The notes under the pieces are model-generated. The model worked only from the letters and a program-made list of their open reading frames with translations. It did not search any database and was not told where the DNA came from. From Paracoccus sp. (in: a-proteobacteria) (GTDB lineage: Bacteria; Pseudomonadota; Alphaproteobacteria; Rhodobacterales; Rhodobacteraceae), in the NCBI GenBank assembly GCA_018056045.1, contig JAGPGI010000091.1:1-8851 (forward strand): a stretch of 8,851 nt of DNA. Reading direction: 5' to 3'. Made by a program: the position numbers and the translations under genes. Below, one piece after another: positions 6,623 through 8,851 of the stretch. The first letter of the stretch is position 1. The number at the start of each line of letters is the position of its first letter.

Positions 6623-7380
6623 TGCTGAGCGTGCGCGGCCTGAGCAAGGCCTTTGGCCCGAAACGGGTGCTGGACGGGGTTGATCTGGATCTGGCGACGG
6701 GCGAAAGCCTTGTCGTCATCGGCGGCTCGGGCACCGGGAAATCGGTGCTGTTGCGCTGCATTCTTGGCCTTGAGCTGCCTGACGCGGGCGAAATCCTGTG
6801 GCAGGGCGCGCCGCTCGCGGGCCAGCGCGCGGCCTTCATGGAGGGCTTTGGCATGCTCTTCCAGAACGCCGCGCTGTTTGACAGCCTGCCGGTCTGGCGC
6901 AATGTGGCCTTTCGGCTGCTGCGCCAGATGCCCAAGGCGCAGGCCCGCGACATCGCCATCGAAAAGCTGGCCCGTGTCGGCCTTGGCGCCGAGGTTGCCG
7001 ATCTTTACCCGGCCGAGCTGTCGGGCGGCATGCGCAAGCGCGCGGGGCTGGCGCGCGCCATCGCGGCCGATCCCCGGGTGATCTTTTTCGACGAGCCGAC
7101 GACCGGGCTTGACCCGATCCGGGCCGCGACCATCAACGAGCTGATCCGCGGCATCGTCGATGAGACCGGCGCCACCGCCATCACCATCACCCATGACATG
7201 AGCTCGGTGCGCGCCATTGCCGACCGGGTCGCGCTGCTGGATCGCGGGCGGCTGCGCTGGCAGGGGACGGTGGCGCAGATGGATACGGCCCAGGACGATT
7301 ACCTGCGCGATTTCATCGCCGGCCGCGCCCGGCCGATGGCGCGCGGGCCGGCCCCGGATCCGACCTTGGGCGGCGAATGA
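6622..7380 (+). CDS. mlaF: MlaF-family ABC transporter ATP-binding protein
   Basis: This cytoplasmic ATPase drives the MlaE permease encoded just upstream. The frame is open further left to 6292, but ATG 6622 overlaps the mlaE stop by one base (TGATG) and begins the normal domain (MLSVRGLSKAFGPKRVL), giving 252 residues. Walker A is GGSGTGKS (34-41), the Q-loop glutamine is Gln81 in MLFQN, the ABC signature is LSGGM (133-137), Walker B is VIFFDEP (153-159) and the switch histidine is His191 in ITHDM. The region LFQNAALFDSLPVWRNVAF (79-97) is typical of the Mla/TGD ATPase branch. The last 20 residues are Arg/Pro-rich and outside the domain. No mlaD (MCE), mlaB or mlaC gene follows, so the substrate-binding partner must be encoded elsewhere. 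Confidence 0.93.
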   Translation: MLSVRGLSKAFGPKRVLDGVDLDLATGESLVVIGGSGTGKSVLLRCILGLELPDAGEILWQGAPLAGQRAAFMEGFGMLFQNAALFDSLPVWRNVAFRLLRQMPKAQARDIAIEKLARVGLGAEVADLYPAELSGGMRKRAGLARAIAADPRVIFFDEPTTGLDPIRAATINELIRGIVDETGATAITITHDMSSVRAIADRVALLDRGRLRWQGTVAQMDTAQDDYLRDFIAGRARPMARGPAPDPTLGGE

Positions 7381-7495
7381 TGCCTGTTTCCTGCGCATCG
7401 GCCGGGAAAGCCGGATTAGCCGCCCCCAACCCCTTGTGCGAATCCCGCGCAGTTGCAACCATGGGTTACCGAGAACCCGATCTTCGGAGAGACAT
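7381..7495 (+). promoter_or_regulatory. mlaF-phoH intergenic region with two weak hairpins
   Basis: The 115-base gap holds a bulged 6-pair hairpin at 7397-7416 with only two T residues after it, too weak to call a terminator. A second hairpin lies at 7463-7478 (GGGTT/AACCC with a 6-base loop), ending 7 bases before the GGAGA ribosome site of phoH at 7486-7490. No convincing -35/-10 pair is seen. Whether phoH is read from the alr-mlaEF promoter or its own is unclear. Confidence 0.35.
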
Positions 7496-8605
7496 TTGGG
7501 TCTGACCCCGACCACCCCCGCAAGCACTGCCCCCGGCGAAACCCTGCTGGAATTCCACGACAACCGGCTGCTGATTGATCTCTGCGGCCCTCATGACCGG
7601 CATCTGGCCCGGATCGAGGAGGCGCTTCAGGTCCATATCCTGCGCCGTGGCAATCTTTTGTCGGTCGTGGGCCGCGCCGATGCGCAGGCCGAGGCGGCGC
7701 AGGTGCTGAACGCGCTTTACGCCCGTCTGGAACAGGGCCGACCGGTCGAGATGGCCGAGGTCGAGGCCGCCCTGCGCATGGGGGTCGAACCGGTCGCCGA
7801 GGGGCCAAGCCCGGCCGAGCAGCTGGAAATGTTCCAGTCCGGCCCGATCGAACTGCGCACCCGAAAGAAAACCGTCGAGCCGCGCACCGACGCGCAAAAG
7901 GATTATGTGCGGGCGCTGTTCGCCAATGAGCTGGCCTTCGGCATCGGGCCTGCGGGCACCGGCAAGACCTATCTGGCGGTCGCGGTGGGCGTCACCATGC
8001 TGATCGGCGGCCATGTCGACAAGATCATCCTGTCGCGCCCCGCCGTCGAGGCGGGCGAGCGCTTGGGCTTTCTGCCCGGCGACATGAAGGAAAAGGTCGA
8101 TCCCTACATGCAGCCGCTTTACGACGCGCTGAACGACTTTCTGCCCGGCAAGCAGCTGGCCAAGCTGATGGAGGAAAAGCGCATCGAGATCGCGCCTCTG
8201 GCCTTCATGCGCGGGCGCACGCTGGCCAATGCCTTCGTGGTGCTGGACGAGGCGCAGAACGCCACCACCATGCAGATGAAGATGTTCCTGACCCGTCTGG
8301 GCGAGGGCTCGCGCATGGTCATCACCGGCGACCGCACCCAGATCGACCTGCCGCGCGGCGTGCATTCCGGCCTGACCGATGCCGAAAAGATCCTGAAGGA
8401 CGTCAAGGGCATCAGCTTCAGCTATTTCACCGCCAAGGATGTCGTCCGCCACCCGCTGGTCGCCCGCATCATCGAGGCCTATGACATCGAGGCCGAGGCC
8501 GCCCTTGCGCGCGGCGAGCCGGTCGATGATCGCGGCCAGCGCATTCCCCGGCGCGAACCGCGTCTGGCCAGCGCGATCCAGAACAGGGTGCAGGGCGATG
8601 GATGA
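7496..8605 (+). CDS. phoH: PhoH-family ATPase (PhoH-like protein, YbeZ type)
   Basis: This is a cytoplasmic P-loop ATPase of the PhoH/YbeZ family, thought to act with YbeY in RNA and ribosome quality control. The start is called at TTG 7496: a GGAGA site lies five bases upstream and the homology begins soon after (GETLLEFHDNRLLIDLCG, 14-31). No in-frame ATG is near. This gives 369 residues. A KH-like N-terminal domain spans about 17-100. The ATPase domain starts at about 130 with Walker A GPAGTGKT (151-158), then LSRPAVEAGERLGFLPGDMK (179-198), Walker B VVLDEAQN (248-255) and sensor-like ITGDRTQIDLP (276-286). The last 30 residues are charged and probably disordered. It overlaps ybeY by eight bases, the usual phoH-ybeY arrangement. 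The name follows common annotation; ybeZ is equally apt. Confidence 0.93.
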   Translation: MGLTPTTPASTAPGETLLEFHDNRLLIDLCGPHDRHLARIEEALQVHILRRGNLLSVVGRADAQAEAAQVLNALYARLEQGRPVEMAEVEAALRMGVEPVAEGPSPAEQLEMFQSGPIELRTRKKTVEPRTDAQKDYVRALFANELAFGIGPAGTGKTYLAVAVGVTMLIGGHVDKIILSRPAVEAGERLGFLPGDMKEKVDPYMQPLYDALNDFLPGKQLAKLMEEKRIEIAPLAFMRGRTLANAFVVLDEAQNATTMQMKMFLTRLGEGSRMVITGDRTQIDLPRGVHSGLTDAEKILKDVKGISFSYFTAKDVVRHPLVARIIEAYDIEAEAALARGEPVDDRGQRIPRREPRLASAIQNRVQGDG

Positions 8606-8851
8606 TCCGGACGCGCCGCGCCCCGCGCCGCTGGAGATTGTCGATATCGTCCTTGAGGATGACCGCTGGGAGGATGCCGGCCTGCCTGCCATGGCCGAGC
8701 GCGCCGCCCGCGCCGTCGGCGAATGGCTGGATCTGGGCGAGTTTCAGGTCGTGGTCATGGGTTGCGACGACAAGCGCATCGCCGAGCTGAATGCCGAGTT
8801 TCGCGGCAAGGCCAAGCCGACCAATGTGCTCAGTTGGCCGGTCATCGAATT
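8598..8851 (+). CDS. ybeY: Endoribonuclease YbeY (rRNA maturation), N-terminal part
   Basis: This is the first 84 residues of YbeY, a zinc-dependent endoribonuclease for 16S rRNA 3'-end maturation and ribosome quality control. The start ATG at 8598 lies inside the end of phoH (8-base overlap) and gives the usual layout: a Pro-rich head, the strand LEIVDIVLED (12-21), a helix at about 28-45, then VVVMGCDDKRIAELNAEFRG (51-70) and the family motif KAKPTNVLSWP (71-81). The zinc-binding His triad (HGxLHLxGYDH) falls beyond the window edge and cannot be checked. A second ATG at 8602 is in another frame and is not used. Confidence 0.92.
   Translation, partial: MDDPDAPRPAPLEIVDIVLEDDRWEDAGLPAMAERAARAVGEWLDLGEFQVVVMGCDDKRIAELNAEFRGKAKPTNVLSWPVIE

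Noticed and set aside
7397..7416. Possible terminator after mlaF.
   Set aside because: The stem is short and bulged, with only TT after it; listed only as a weak hairpin in the intergenic entry.
7466..8692. A 408-codon minus-strand open frame across phoH.
   Set aside because: It is antisense to PhoH with intact Walker motifs; composition and lack of a ribosome site mark it as a shadow.

Overview
The window looks like chromosomal DNA of a GC-rich alphaproteobacterium of the Rhodobacteraceae, most like Paracoccus. This rests on the strong G/C third-position bias, the protein signatures (PccA, PccB, MlaE/F, PhoH, YbeY) and the small Rhodobacterales-type lipoproteins. The assignment comes from recalled family resemblance, not from a search. 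No RNA gene, mobile element, CRISPR array or phage gene is visible. No gene-free stretch exceeds 300 bases; the longest gap is about 190 bases (2252-2444).

Left half (1-4685, all minus strand): a propionyl-CoA carboxylase locus. It reads from right to left: pccB (4685-3153, complete), a secreted DUF6497-like protein (3143-2445), a 44-residue lipoprotein (2251-2117), an unrecognised charge-polarised protein (2020-1604), two paralogous glycine-zipper lipoproteins (1473-1243 and 1176-964), a strong intrinsic terminator (914-880), and the first 284 codons of pccA (852 to the window edge). The two carboxylase subunits are therefore separated by five small genes and a terminator.

Middle (4686-4847): a divergent intergenic region between pccB and alr. 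It carries four copies of TTTGC/GCAAA, including one TTTGCAAA, and is the best candidate for propionyl-CoA-responsive control of pccB.

Right half (4848-8851, all plus strand): alr (alanine racemase), mlaE-type permease and mlaF-type ATPase form a tightly coupled operon with 4-base and 1-base overlaps. No MlaD/MCE gene follows. After a 115-base gap come phoH, most likely with a TTG start, and ybeY, which overlaps phoH by 8 bases and is cut by the window edge. This half joins peptidoglycan precursor supply, envelope lipid transport and RNA quality control/rRNA maturation.

I found no clearly new multi-gene system. The best candidates for undescribed biology are the small envelope genes inserted between pccB and pccA, the terminator placed 27 bases before pccA, and the TTTGC cluster.
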